Assembly: GCA_965237995.1 (NCBI GenBank)
Contig: CBDEGO010000004.1
Coordinates: forward strand, 124,001 to 188,000
Length of the DNA stretch: 64,000 bases
Direction of reading: 5' to 3'
From: JAAELZ01 sp965237995
Lineage (GTDB): Bacteria; Pseudomonadota; Gammaproteobacteria; Arenicellales; Poriferihabitantaceae
In this document: positions 8,735 through 17,619 of the stretch, piece by piece
How the letters are laid out: every line of letters starts with the position of its first letter
Numbering within the stretch: the first letter of the stretch is position 1
Translations under genes and position numbers: made by a program
Notes under the pieces: model-generated
What the model saw: the letters and a program-made list of their open reading frames with translations, nothing else
Databases searched by the model: none
What the model was told of the DNA's origin: nothing

Positions 8735-9508
8735 ATGACTAAAAAAGACACCTTAGTATCTGCCGAAGATTTTAAAAATTCTGCCGCTGCCAGCCAACAA
8801 GAATGGGATGTGCGGGTTGATCTTGCCGCCATGTTTCGCCTTACCCAAATGATGGGCTGGGATGACACCGTTTGGAACCATATTACCGCCCGCGTGCCGG
8901 GCTCTGACCACAGCTTTTTTATGCATCGCTTTGGCTTACTTTATGAAGAAATTAGCGCCTCTAACCTAATTAAAGTTGATGAACATGGCAAAGTGCTAGA
9001 AGGCCCACCGGATGTAAATACCGCGGGGTTTGTTATCCATAGCGCCATTCACTTAAACCACCCTGAAAACCATTTTGTATTTCACGCGCACCCGCCCTCA
9101 GCCATTGCGGCCAGTGCTTTTAAAGAAGGCATCCCCTACTTGGTGCAAGATTCATCGATGCTTTACGGCAAAGTGGGGTACCACGACTGGGAAGGCTTAT
9201 CAGTTGATTTAGATGAGCGCTTTCGTATCGCAGAAAACTTAGGCGACAATAAATGTTTGGTGATGCGTAACCACGGTTTCTTAACTGTGGGCAAAACCGC
9301 AGGCGAAGCCTTTATGAACATGTACTATCTCATTCGTTTATGCGAAGTAGCCCTAAGCACGGCTGGCAGTAATCTTGAATTGGAAACAGCAGACCCTGCA
9401 TTATGGGAAATGTCTTGTAAGCAATACGAAGCCTTTTCACCTGGCGTGCATGAATGGCCCGCATTAAAACGCCGCGTCGACCGACAAGACCCTTCCTACA
9501 AAAACTAG
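8735..9508 (+). CDS. Class II aldolase/adducin domain protein
   Basis: A 257-residue zinc-dependent class II aldolase/adducin fold. The expected metal ligands are seen as H117-A-H119 in FHAHPPS and the downstream MRNHGFLT motif (H180). N-terminal residues 25-50 carry the family start LAAMFRLTQMMGWDD followed by NHITARVPG. Members include fuculose-phosphate aldolase, tetronate-phosphate decarboxylases and adducin-like proteins of unknown role; this one falls nearer the adducin-like set by the GLLYEEISASNLIKVD stretch. It lies in an operon with a 3-hydroxyisobutyrate-dehydrogenase-like enzyme upstream and the enolase-superfamily pseudogene 12 bases downstream. Confidence 0.85.
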   Translation: MTKKDTLVSAEDFKNSAAASQQEWDVRVDLAAMFRLTQMMGWDDTVWNHITARVPGSDHSFFMHRFGLLYEEISASNLIKVDEHGKVLEGPPDVNTAGFVIHSAIHLNHPENHFVFHAHPPSAIAASAFKEGIPYLVQDSSMLYGKVGYHDWEGLSVDLDERFRIAENLGDNKCLVMRNHGFLTVGKTAGEAFMNMYYLIRLCEVALSTAGSNLELETADPALWEMSCKQYEAFSPGVHEWPALKRRVDRQDPSYKN

Positions 9509-9520
9509 GCGTTAGTCAAC

Positions 9521-10606
9521 GTGAAAATAAAGCAACTAAAAACACAGCTGGTCAAGCTACCACTTGAAAAACCTATTGGCACAGCGATCCACAGCATCCA
9601 CTCAGTGGGTTGTGTTTTAGTTAGCATCATTAGCGACGAAGGCCTTGTTGGAGAGGCTTATCTATTCACCATTAACGCGGTGAGACTTAAAGCCTTTGAC
9701 GAAATCGTGCATAGCTTTGCGCCGTTGGTTGAAGGACAAGACGCCGATTTCATTGAAGGTATTTGGCAGAGCATATGGCAATCGTGCAACCCAATAGGGC
9801 AAAAAGGCATGACCATCGGTGCGCTCAGCGCTATTGATACGGCGCTATGGGACTTACAAGGCAAGGCCTTGAATAAGCCCTTACATCGGCTATTTGGCGC
9901 CTGTCGAACACGCATTAAGACCTACGCCAGCGGCGGTTTATGGCTATCGCAAAGCATTGACGAATTAACCGCAGAAGCGCAGTTATTTATAGACCAAGGG
10001 TTTACAGTCAATGAAGTTACGCGTCGGCAGCGATGATTGGCGCGATGACGTAAAGCGCGCCACTGAGCTGCGTGAAGCCGTCGGTTCAGATATTGAAATC
10101 CTAAGCGACGCCAATCAATCACTCAATGCCAAGCAAGCTATTCGCCTTGGCCGCGCGCTGGAGGAATTAGATATTGGCTGGTTGGAAGAACCCACCGCTG
10201 CCCACGACCTAATGCAGGCCATGCCGAAGTACGTTCAAAATTAGATATACCGATTGCCTCGGGTGAAACTGAATACACCCGTTTTGGCATGCGCGATATG
10301 ATAAACGCCAAGGCTTGCGACATACTCATGCCTGACTTACAACGCATGGGTGGTTTAACCGAATTTAGAAAAGTAGCCGCGCTGGCTGCTAGCTATGATA
10401 TCCCTATCTCCAGTCACATCTTCACCGAACACAGTTTAGCCATCGCAGGCAGCGCAACTAACTGCATCTCCGTTGAGCATATGCCTTGGTTTACTGAATT
10501 GTTTAATGAAGAAATGCAAATCTGTAACGGAGAGCTGGTGATCCCTGAACGGCCAGGATCTGGGTTTACCTTTAATTCCCGTGCAATAAAGCAATATTTA
10601 CTGTAA
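9521..10606 (+). pseudogene. Mandelate racemase/muconate lactonizing enzyme family, doubly frameshifted
   Basis: The gene begins with GTG at 9521 and would encode about 361 residues of an enolase-superfamily dehydratase or racemase. Reading is correct to GFT at 10006, where GTCA (10007-10010) stands for an expected GCA codon; this +1 shift ends the frame at TGA 10034. The second piece (from 10011) carries MKLRVGSDDW, SDANQS and EEP, and runs into TAG at 10242. A -1 shift near 10224 restores the first frame, giving EVRSKLDIPIASGETEY and the catalytic-region SSHIFTEHS to the end at 10606. Catalytic features (KxR, D in SDAN, E in EEP, SGE, His of SSH) are all recognisable. Neither indel lies in a homopolymer longer than three bases, so recent decay is more likely than sequencing error, though error is not excluded. 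Confidence 0.85.
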
Positions 10607-10626
10607 GCAGCCCATTTATATATTCA

Positions 10627-11298
10627 CTATAAATAAGTGGGCCTGTCACCAGCTTGCCATTTAGGCCTTTTTTCCATAATTGGAATAAACGATTCGTGTT
10701 GCAAAAAATAGCTAAGCCAATTGTGCAATTTTTCGCTAACTGCGGAATCAAACCAGTTTTTATCGACGTGAGCAAATTGACGAACAAAGGGAAATACGCA
10801 GATATCAGACAAGGTGATTTTATCGCCCGCTAAAAACGCCGTATTTTCGAGCGCTGCTTCTAGCTGTCTGATAAAGCGCATTGCTTTATCACGATAAGCT
10901 TCAGGCGAACATTCCGGAAAACGATCTGCATATTTATAGCGGTCTAACCAGTGCTTAAAGTCGCCGTCATTACTTTGTATCCAGTTGCGTGCAACGGTTA
11001 TTTCAAGCTCTTTTAACGGTAGCCAGCCAAGCGGGTCACTTTGCCGCAGCGCCCACCACACAATATCTTCGCTTTGCTCGAGCACTTGCTCTGCCCCGTC
11101 AACAGCATACTGCAGCACAGGAACGGTGGCCTTTGGTGAAATGGCTAGCATCTGCGGTGGTTTATCTTTAAGCACCACTTCGCGTAATTCTACTTTCAGA
11201 CCAGCGGCATAAATTGCCATCCGCGCCCGCATTGCATAAGGACATCGCCTGAAACTATATAAGATTGGCGTATTCAATAACCCTGTGGATACTGACAA
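10627..11298 (-). CDS. Glutathione S-transferase family protein
   Basis: A 223-residue GST-fold protein. The N-terminal thioredoxin-like domain has the redox/glutathione-site motif RRCPYAMRAR with Cys19, then KATVPVLQ with the cis-proline and an EQSEDIVWW helix. The all-alpha C-terminal domain follows from about residue 95. The CPYA motif suggests an omega/Lys-type or thiol-transferase-like GST using cysteine rather than tyrosine or serine. It is convergent with the enolase-superfamily pseudogene and has no evident operon partner. Confidence 0.85.
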   Translation of the reverse strand: MSVSTGLLNTPILYSFRRCPYAMRARMAIYAAGLKVELREVVLKDKPPQMLAISPKATVPVLQYAVDGAEQVLEQSEDIVWWALRQSDPLGWLPLKELEITVARNWIQSNDGDFKHWLDRYKYADRFPECSPEAYRDKAMRFIRQLEAALENTAFLAGDKITLSDICVFPFVRQFAHVDKNWFDSAVSEKLHNWLSYFLQHESFIPIMEKRPKWQAGDRPTYL

Positions 11299-11315
11299 CT
11301 ATATATAGCCTGAAA

Positions 11316-11645
11316 CTAACTACAGTTTTTTTCGTTATAAAGGGCAGTTAGATGTGACTTACGTTGAGTTGCCAACTCTTTTGCATCTTTCGCATCCATA
11401 TAGGTGTATGCAAGCGCTGGCCAGAAAAATAACGCTGCGGCTACGTTAGTGCCTGTTACGCCTTTATTCTCATCATTGTCTGCTTCGACAGCGTCTACTT
11501 CTGCTAATTTTTCTTTAATCTGCGCACAATTGAGATTTTGATCGCCCGCTTGTACAACCTGGATCTTTTGTGATGTTGCACAGCCACCTAGCATTAGGGT
11601 GGTTGCAATAGCTAAAAGAGCAGATAATTTGTTTACGTTACGCAT
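11316..11645 (-). CDS. Small outer-membrane-type lipoprotein of unknown function
   Basis: 109 residues starting at the ATG at 11645; a longer frame reaches 11717, but only the inner start gives a proper lipoprotein signal. The signal MRNVNKLSALLAIATTLML ends in lipobox LGGC with Cys22 as the lipidation site. No aspartate follows the cysteine (CATSQ), so outer-membrane sorting is expected. The mature part has a conserved-looking LNCAQIKEKLAEVDAVEADN region and a hydrophobic stretch NVAAALFFWPALAYTYMDA (about residues 66-84) before a charged tail. The function is unknown. Confidence 0.75.
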   Translation of the reverse strand: MRNVNKLSALLAIATTLMLGGCATSQKIQVVQAGDQNLNCAQIKEKLAEVDAVEADNDENKGVTGTNVAAALFFWPALAYTYMDAKDAKELATQRKSHLTALYNEKNCS

Positions 11646-11835
11646 AATAATTCCTATAAATTGATAAAATTGAACACACTTTACGTGGTGCCGCGATAAT
11701 AATGCAATCGACTTCAAAGTAAAACAAGCGATCGTTACCGTTAAGCATCGTATTTGTTAAACATACGTAAGGCAAAAACGCCATGTTCAGCTTAATTGCA
11801 TTATAATCGTCGCCTAAATTTATTCCCTTGTGAAA

Positions 11836-12834
11836 ATGCCTTACAGCGAAGATGGTCAGCAAGTTTTAGACATAGAAATTGAAGCGCTTATTGCGCTTAA
11901 AGATCGCCTGTCTAATGATGCTGGAGCTTCGGCTCTATTCGATCAAGCTTGCGAAACTATTCGATCTTGTACGGGGCGCGTTGTCGTCATCGGCATGGGT
12001 AAGTCAGGACACATTTCCAGCAAAATTGCTGCCTCTTTAGCAAGTACCGGCACCCCTGCATTTTTTGTACACCCTGGCGAGGCCAGCCACGGCGACTTAG
12101 GCATGATCACTCCGCAAGACTGCGTCATTGCTTTATCAAATTCTGGCAACACCCCGGAAATATTAAGCATCGTACCAATTGTAAAGCGCATGGGGGTAAG
12201 TCTAATTTGTCTCACTGGCAAGCTAGGTTCAGAATTAGCTAAAGCGGCGGATATTCATATAAACATCGAAGTTGACCGCGAGGCTTGCCCGCACAATTTA
12301 GCCCCAACCGCAAGCACTACAGCCGCTTTAGCGATGGGTGATGCACTGGCTGTTGCGATTTTAAAATCACGTGGATTTAGCGCCGACGACTTTGCCCGCA
12401 CCCATCCTGGCGGCATGCTGGGTAAGCGCTTACTACTCTATGTGAGTGATTTAATGCACACTGGCGACGCATTGCCGTTGGTGCGAGAACAAGCCACCTT
12501 TGAGGAACTGTTGGTTGAAATGACATCTAAGTCATTGGGCATGGCCGGCGTGGTAGACGAACAAAATAGATTGCTAGGGATTTTTACCGATGGCGACATT
12601 CGTAGAAGCTTAGCGGCCCCAATTAATGCACAAACCACATTGGCCTCTGATGTGATGACGGCTTCACCTTATACGGTTTCTAGTGGTACTTTAGCTGCTG
12701 AATTAGTCAAGGTGATGCGTGAGCATGCGATCGAAGGAAAACACGCCATCAATGGCGTGTTCGTTACGGATGAAAACAAGCAAGTAGTGGGCGCGCTAAA
12801 CACCCATGATTTGCTACGCGCAGGGGTGGTATAG
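11836..12834 (+). CDS. kdsD: D-arabinose 5-phosphate isomerase KdsD
   Basis: Converts ribulose 5-phosphate to arabinose 5-phosphate, the first step to Kdo for lipopolysaccharide. The N-terminal SIS domain (about 30-180) has GMGKSGHISSKIAASLASTG, PGEASHGDLGM and SNSGNTPEIL; two CBS domains follow (about 200-330), with a DGDIRR signature. Length (332-334 aa) is typical. The ATG at 11836 is preferred; a GTG six bases earlier is also possible. Its stop is 2 bases from lptC. The usual next gene, kdsC (Kdo-8-phosphate phosphatase), is absent here and must be elsewhere or replaced. Confidence 0.95.
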   Translation: MPYSEDGQQVLDIEIEALIALKDRLSNDAGASALFDQACETIRSCTGRVVVIGMGKSGHISSKIAASLASTGTPAFFVHPGEASHGDLGMITPQDCVIALSNSGNTPEILSIVPIVKRMGVSLICLTGKLGSELAKAADIHINIEVDREACPHNLAPTASTTAALAMGDALAVAILKSRGFSADDFARTHPGGMLGKRLLLYVSDLMHTGDALPLVREQATFEELLVEMTSKSLGMAGVVDEQNRLLGIFTDGDIRRSLAAPINAQTTLASDVMTASPYTVSSGTLAAELVKVMREHAIEGKHAINGVFVTDENKQVVGALNTHDLLRAGVV

Positions 12835-12836
12835 CG

Positions 12837-13268
12837 ATGCAAATGGATCGGCATAATGTAGTCATGGTCGGCATACTCGCTTTCTTAGTGATACTAACGC
12901 TTTGGATGCAATTTATTTTGTTTGATAAGCAATCGCCCGATGAAGAGGCTATTGCCAGCAACGACCCAGACTATTACATCGAATACTTTACTTCTTTTGG
13001 AGTCGATGCCGATGGTAAGCAATATCAACTTGAAGCGGACAGGCTAGTGCATTACCCTCTAGACAACAAAGCTTTAGTTGACCGGCCGCATATTACGCAA
13101 TATGAAAGCGGCGGCAACCCTATACATATTTATGCTGATTCGGGTTGGTTATTTTCTGACGGAACTGAGATACTATTGACTGATAATGTTAAAGTAATAC
13201 AAAGCCAAGGCGCTGGGCTTGGCGGCGCAACTAAAGCGAAGCGAATGCGTATTAAATTAAAACCCTAA
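12837..13268 (+). CDS. lptC: LPS export periplasmic-bridge protein LptC
   Basis: Bitopic inner-membrane protein that takes lipopolysaccharide from LptB2FG and hands it to LptA. The 143 residues have one membrane helix near the N terminus (about 8-27, VVMVGILAFLVILTLWMQF) and a beta-rich periplasmic domain of jellyroll type; DYYIEYFTSFGVDADGKQYQLEAD and the following HYPLDNKALVDRP fit the family pattern of ligand-binding strands. Similarity is low, as is usual for LptC, but the place between kdsD and lptA is diagnostic. Confidence 0.88.
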   Translation: MQMDRHNVVMVGILAFLVILTLWMQFILFDKQSPDEEAIASNDPDYYIEYFTSFGVDADGKQYQLEADRLVHYPLDNKALVDRPHITQYESGGNPIHIYADSGWLFSDGTEILLTDNVKVIQSQGAGLGGATKAKRMRIKLKP

Positions 13269-13298
13269 GAAAACAACAAATAAAGCGATTCACTTATT

Positions 13299-13901
13299 AT
13301 GTTTAAATCATTTCTAATTTTATTTCGAACACTCACTCTTGGATTATTAATCAGTTTTCCAGCCTTAGCGCTTGATTCAGACCAAGACCAACCCGCAACG
13401 CTTGACGCCAACGAATTTGACTTAGACTTTCAAACTGGGGTTCGTACCTACCGCGGTGGCGTGGTTTATCGCCAAGGATCAATCAAGCTGACCGCAGATG
13501 AGATTGTCGCCTATTTCAACGATGGCGACCTAGAGCGTGCCGTCGCACGTGGCACCCCTGCCCGATTTAGTCAACGCCCAGAAGGTGAAGATTCAGATAC
13601 CGTGGGTACCGCACTACGAATTGAGTTGGATGACGTAAAAGGCTTCATTATTCTACAAAATAAAGCCAAGGTAACACAGGACAACAATGAGATAACGGGT
13701 GAAAAGATCACTTACAATCTGAACACAGAAAAAGTGAAAGTGACTAGTGGTCCGCGCAAAAAGCCTGACGATAAGGCCACCCAAAAGATTGATAAGTCTA
13801 AGAAGACGGATGATGCAGCGGAAACCGAAAAGCCTAAAGTCGATGAAGAAGCTCCACGGCCACGTCTAGTTATTCCTCCTCGTAAAAAGAAAAAGGAATA
13901 A
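13299..13901 (+). CDS. lptA: LPS transport periplasmic protein LptA
   Basis: Periplasmic bridge subunit for lipopolysaccharide transport. A signal peptide (cleavage near FPALA, residue 24) precedes the OstA-like jellyroll (about 30-150) with DANEFDLDFQTGVRTYRGGV, a run typical of LptA. After about residue 150 comes a charged low-complexity tail rich in Lys, Asp, Glu and Pro, ending in basic RPRLVIPPRKKKKE; this extension of about 50 residues is not part of the fold and is longer than in E. coli LptA. The stop codon overlaps the lptB start (TAATG), indicating coupling. Confidence 0.9.
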   Translation: MFKSFLILFRTLTLGLLISFPALALDSDQDQPATLDANEFDLDFQTGVRTYRGGVVYRQGSIKLTADEIVAYFNDGDLERAVARGTPARFSQRPEGEDSDTVGTALRIELDDVKGFIILQNKAKVTQDNNEITGEKITYNLNTEKVKVTSGPRKKPDDKATQKIDKSKKTDDAAETEKPKVDEEAPRPRLVIPPRKKKKE

Positions 13902-14671
13902 TGGCAGAACAAGCACAAGCGCCCGCGGCTGCAAAGCCGCGAAAAAAAAGTACGCTTCAAGGTAAAGATTTAGTCAAGAAAATTCGCGGTAAAACTATCG
14001 TTGATGGTGTAAGCCTGAAGGTAAGCAGCGGAGAAGTGGTTGGTCTACTCGGACCTAACGGTGCAGGCAAAACTACCAGCTTCAATATGATGATTGGCTT
14101 GATACGTCATAATGCTGGCCAAGTATTACTAGACAACACGCCCATTGGAGGCCTTGCCATGCATGATCGTGCTCGATTAGGCATTGGTTATCTGCCTCAA
14201 GAGCCTTCTATTTTCAGACGACTGACTGTTGAAGAAAATATACTTGCCGTTTTAGAGGCGACCAACAAGGGCAATACTGAATCGCGAAAAAAGTATGCGA
14301 TGACCATGCTTAAGGAGTTTGGCGTAGAGCATAAACAGCATGCAATGGGAGTGACATTATCAGGCGGAGAACGTCGCCGCGTTGAAATTGCTCGAGCTGT
14401 ATCATTAGAGCCTGCTTTCATTTTACTTGACGAGCCTTTTGCGGGCATTGACCCTTTATCTGTCAAAGATATTCAGCGCGTAATTGGAATGCTGCAACGC
14501 CGCGGAATTGGTGTATTGATCACTGACCATAACGTTCGCGAAACACTGGGGATTTGTAATCGGGCCTATATTTTAACCGATGGCAAAGTATTGGTGGGCG
14601 GTACACCTCAAGATATATTAGACGATGAACGTGCTCGCTCGGCCTATTTAGGCGATGACTTCCGATTGTAA
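13901..14671 (+). CDS. lptB: LPS export ABC ATPase LptB
   Basis: Cytoplasmic ATPase of the LptB2FG lipopolysaccharide extractor. Of 256 residues the first 18 or so are an Ala/Lys/Pro-rich extension, then the nucleotide-binding domain: Walker A GPNGAGKTT at 51-59, Q-loop in GYLPQEPSIFR, signature LSGGERRR near 149-156, Walker B FILLDEPFAG and H-loop ITDHNVRE. These LptB-specific strings (PQEPSIFR, TDHNVRETL) make the call firm. It overlaps lptA by one base and is followed after 117 bases by rpoN. The LptF and LptG partners are not in the window. Confidence 0.96.
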   Translation: MAEQAQAPAAAKPRKKSTLQGKDLVKKIRGKTIVDGVSLKVSSGEVVGLLGPNGAGKTTSFNMMIGLIRHNAGQVLLDNTPIGGLAMHDRARLGIGYLPQEPSIFRRLTVEENILAVLEATNKGNTESRKKYAMTMLKEFGVEHKQHAMGVTLSGGERRRVEIARAVSLEPAFILLDEPFAGIDPLSVKDIQRVIGMLQRRGIGVLITDHNVRETLGICNRAYILTDGKVLVGGTPQDILDDERARSAYLGDDFRL

Positions 14672-14788
14672 ATATATCCCTCATTCAAAAACTGTAACAT
14701 ATTACGCGCAGACAATAATTGCTTTCGTTTTGCCTCTATCGGTGGTATAAAATGATCAGCATGAGCTCTGTTTATAACGCAGGTTGAA

Positions 14789-16246
14789 ATGAAGCAACGC
14801 TTCCAGTCAACTCTTAAGCAAACCACCTCCTTTACGCCGCAACAGCAACAAGCGGTCAAAATCCTACAACTTAATTCGACTGCCCTCGCGCAAGAAATTC
14901 AGCAAGAGCTGGATGTAAACCCTTTTCTTGAGCAACTCGATATTGCTGAAGAATTGCCCTCAATTAACGCTGAGCACAATCAAACCGAAGGGATATTAGA
15001 TAGTCAGCCCAATCGCGATATCGCGTTAGATGTGCCTCAATACGCTCAAGATGGGCAAGTCACCTCAAGTATTTATCACGGCCGTGTGCTCGGCCAGATG
15101 CAAGATAGTTACTCACAGAAAACACGTGATATCGAATCCATCAGTACCGCCAGTCCCTCATTACAAACTTACTTACACGAGCAAGCTCATGGTACGCCGT
15201 TGAGCGAAAGGGAACATTACGTACTTGCCTTATTAATTGACTGTATCGAAGACAACGGCTACCTAGGCTCTACCTTTGAAGAAATTCAACAGTTTGCTGA
15301 CTATGATGGAACACTAAACTTAAAGGAGTTAGAGTTAGCCCTGAGCCAATTGCAAGATTTAGAACCTAGTGGCGTGGGCTGTCGGAGTTTGAGCGAATGC
15401 CTTTTAATTCAATTGGGCAGTTTTGACCCCCAACGAATTGAAGTTAGCCACGCTAAAACCATTGTCTCGAAGCATTTGGACTTATTGGCGAATAACAACC
15501 GATCTAGCTTGTGTAAAAAACTAGGTACAAATGAATTAGATCTACATAAGTCTATTGACTTAATTCAAACTTTGGACCCTAGTCCAGGCAGACAAATCCA
15601 ATCGGCCACGACCATTTATATCAGTGCTGACGTGCTGGTGAGTAATCACAACGGGCAGTGGGTTGCGAGTCTAAATAATGAAAATAGGCCACAACTGAGT
15701 CTATCTAGCTATACGCAAACTTGGATTGAGCAGGTTAATAACCACAAGGCCAAGGCGCCCTTACTAAATCAGGTGCAACGCGCCAAAGTCTTAATTTCTC
15801 ATGTTGAAAATCGTTACCAAACTACGTTAAGAGTCGCTGCTGAAATAGTCCGTATACAGCAGGATTATTTCGAGCACGGCGCTATTGCCCTAAAGCCACT
15901 CACATTAAAGCAAGTAGCAGACCAATTAGGGTTACATATCTCTACTATATCAAGAACGGTAAACGGAAAATATATGCTTTCTAAACATGGGCTTACTGAG
16001 CTTAAATTCTTTTTTTCAGCCGCGTTGCTTCAACAAAATGGCGAGTCTAGTTCATCAGTAGGCATACAGCAGCAGATTAAGAACATGATTGCGAAGGAAC
16101 CTGCTAGCAAGCCGATATCCGACAACCAAATAGCTAAAACCTTAAACGACAAAGGTATCAACGTGGCCCGACGCACCGTTGCTAAGTACCGAGAACAACT
16201 TAATATCCCCGCTTCCTCGATGAGAAAGCATCTGTCTAACCCGTAG
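14789..16246 (+). CDS. rpoN: RNA polymerase sigma-54 factor RpoN
   Basis: Alternative sigma factor recognising -24/-12 promoters and requiring AAA+ activators. The 485-residue protein has the glutamine-rich region I (TPQQQQAVKILQLNSTALAQ, then QELDVNPFLEQ), a short acidic linker, the core-binding domain (about 110-300), the helix-turn-helix near 370-400 (VADQLGLHISTISRTVNGKY), and the RpoN box ARRTVAKYRE near residues 459-468 that reads the -24 element. Its place between lptB and hpf is the standard gammaproteobacterial order. Confidence 0.97.
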   Translation: MKQRFQSTLKQTTSFTPQQQQAVKILQLNSTALAQEIQQELDVNPFLEQLDIAEELPSINAEHNQTEGILDSQPNRDIALDVPQYAQDGQVTSSIYHGRVLGQMQDSYSQKTRDIESISTASPSLQTYLHEQAHGTPLSEREHYVLALLIDCIEDNGYLGSTFEEIQQFADYDGTLNLKELELALSQLQDLEPSGVGCRSLSECLLIQLGSFDPQRIEVSHAKTIVSKHLDLLANNNRSSLCKKLGTNELDLHKSIDLIQTLDPSPGRQIQSATTIYISADVLVSNHNGQWVASLNNENRPQLSLSSYTQTWIEQVNNHKAKAPLLNQVQRAKVLISHVENRYQTTLRVAAEIVRIQQDYFEHGAIALKPLTLKQVADQLGLHISTISRTVNGKYMLSKHGLTELKFFFSAALLQQNGESSSSVGIQQQIKNMIAKEPASKPISDNQIAKTLNDKGINVARRTVAKYREQLNIPASSMRKHLSNP

Positions 16247-16280
16247 TGAATACCACTACACTTACTTTGGAGAAAACAAT

Positions 16281-16607
16281 ATGCAAATTGCAATCAGTGG
16301 CCAACATTTAGAAGTTACCGCGTCATTAAAGCAGTACGTGGAAGATAAACTAGAAAAAATTGTTCACCATTTCGATCACCTAACCCAAGCACAAGTCGTT
16401 CTTCATATAGAAAAAGAAGACCATATGGCTGAGGCGAATATTCATACTAAAGGAACTTCAATTCAAGCCACGGGTTTGGCAGAAAACATGTACGCTGCGA
16501 TCGATTCAATGATTCAAAAACTAGACCGGCAAGTGTTAAAGCATAAGGAAAAATTAACTAATCATCGGCAAGCGATGGGCGCTACTTTAAAAACCGAGCA
16601 AGATTAA
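16281..16607 (+). CDS. hpf: Ribosome hibernation promoting factor HPF
   Basis: Binds the 30S decoding region in stationary phase and promotes inactive ribosome dimers. The 108 residues form the beta-alpha-beta-beta-beta-alpha fold of short HPF/YfiA proteins, beginning MQIAISGQHLEVTASLKQYV and containing DHLTQAQVVLHIEK and YAAIDSMIQKLDRQVLKHKEK. There is no C-terminal dimerisation domain, so it is the short type. It lies 34 bases after rpoN; ptsN, normally next, is missing, and a hairpin follows. Confidence 0.95.
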   Translation: MQIAISGQHLEVTASLKQYVEDKLEKIVHHFDHLTQAQVVLHIEKEDHMAEANIHTKGTSIQATGLAENMYAAIDSMIQKLDRQVLKHKEKLTNHRQAMGATLKTEQD

Positions 16608-16621
16608 ACTTACCTCAATGA

Positions 16622-16652
16622 ATGGGCAGGCTGAATTATTCAGTTCGCCCAT
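16622..16652 (+). terminator. Hairpin after hpf, possible terminator or attenuator
   Basis: ATGGGC (16622-16627) pairs with GCCCAT (16647-16652), and within it CTGAA pairs with TTCAG around TTA. The following bases TTGTATCT give only a weak U-tract, so it may terminate partially between hpf and rapZ. Confidence 0.5.
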
Positions 16653-16673
16653 TTGTATCTACCTTCATTGACT

Positions 16674-17540
16674 ATGCAGTCGACACCCAAAATTCTTATT
16701 ATTAGCGGTCTCTCTGGCTCCGGCAAGAGTATCGCGCTGCAATCGCTTGAAGACATTGGCTATTACTGTATCGACAACTTGCCATTGGCGCTATTACCTG
16801 CGTTTTCATCTCAATTAGCTCATTTTGAATCGCACAATCAGATAGCGGCCGTGAGTATTGATTCTCGTAATTTAGGCTTCGGGCTATCTACACAGAAAAA
16901 TCTAGCCTATTTGAAAGAACAGGGTGTTAACTACGAGCTTATATTTGTAGAAACCAGCACTAACGAATTACTAAGACGCTATAGCGAAACGCGTCGTGCT
17001 CACCCACTCACTTCCGAGCAAACTACTTTGCGAGAAGGCATTGAACGAGAGATCGAATTACTAAATCCGATCAAACAAAGTGCTGACCGAATTATTGATA
17101 CAACGGGGCGCACGCCGCACGAATTACGCGAGATTATACGCCTCATTGCAGGCGAGCAATCTAAAGGGGCCTTGTTATTATTTGAGTCTTTTGGGTTCAA
17201 GCATGGCGTGCCGCGCGAAGCGGACTTTGTATTCGACGTAAGATGTTTGCCAAACCCCTATTGGGACGAGTCAATTCGCCATTTAAGCGGTTTAGATGAG
17301 GGCGTAATCAGCTTCTTAGGCCAAAGTAGCGATGCAAAAGAAATGGTCGCTGACATTGCCGCATTTATCGATAAGTGGCTAGCTCGATTTCAAGCCGACA
17401 ACAGAAACTATCTAACGATTGCGATTGGCTGCACTGGAGGTCGACACCGCTCAGTATTTACCGCCAGTCAGCTATCCAATTATTTTAGGGATAAAGGGGT
17501 GAATGCGCAGCTTCAACACCGCGATTTATTACATGAATAG
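16674..17540 (+). CDS. rapZ: RNase adapter protein RapZ
   Basis: Nucleotide-binding adapter that in enterobacteria presents small RNAs to RNase E and so tunes GlmS and cell-envelope precursor supply. Walker A is GLSGSGKS (residues 12-19 from the chosen ATG), followed by the conserved EDIGYYCIDNLPLALLP. The C-terminal half has SFGFKHGVPREADFVFDVR, NPYW and the final GCTGGRHRSV motif. The frame opens at a TTG at 16653, but the ATG at 16674 gives the family N terminus. Its usual partners ptsN and npr (ptsO) are not adjacent. Confidence 0.95.
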   Translation: MQSTPKILIISGLSGSGKSIALQSLEDIGYYCIDNLPLALLPAFSSQLAHFESHNQIAAVSIDSRNLGFGLSTQKNLAYLKEQGVNYELIFVETSTNELLRRYSETRRAHPLTSEQTTLREGIEREIELLNPIKQSADRIIDTTGRTPHELREIIRLIAGEQSKGALLLFESFGFKHGVPREADFVFDVRCLPNPYWDESIRHLSGLDEGVISFLGQSSDAKEMVADIAAFIDKWLARFQADNRNYLTIAIGCTGGRHRSVFTASQLSNYFRDKGVNAQLQHRDLLHE

Positions 17541-17560
17541 AGCAAAATGACCAACGACAA

Positions 17561-17599
17561 AACGCGAAAGAGCCACAAATGAGTGGCTCTTAGCGTTTT
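17561..17599. terminator. Bidirectional terminator between rapZ and rhodanese gene
   Basis: AGAGCCAC (17569-17576) pairs perfectly with GTGGCTCT (17583-17590) around AAATGA, and flanking AACGC/GCGTT (17561-17565 and 17593-17597) extends the stem. Short A- and T-rich sequence lies on both sides. It sits between convergent genes, as expected for a shared terminator. Confidence 0.75.
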
Positions 17600-17619
17600 C
17601 AAACCACCTAAGTTAACGT

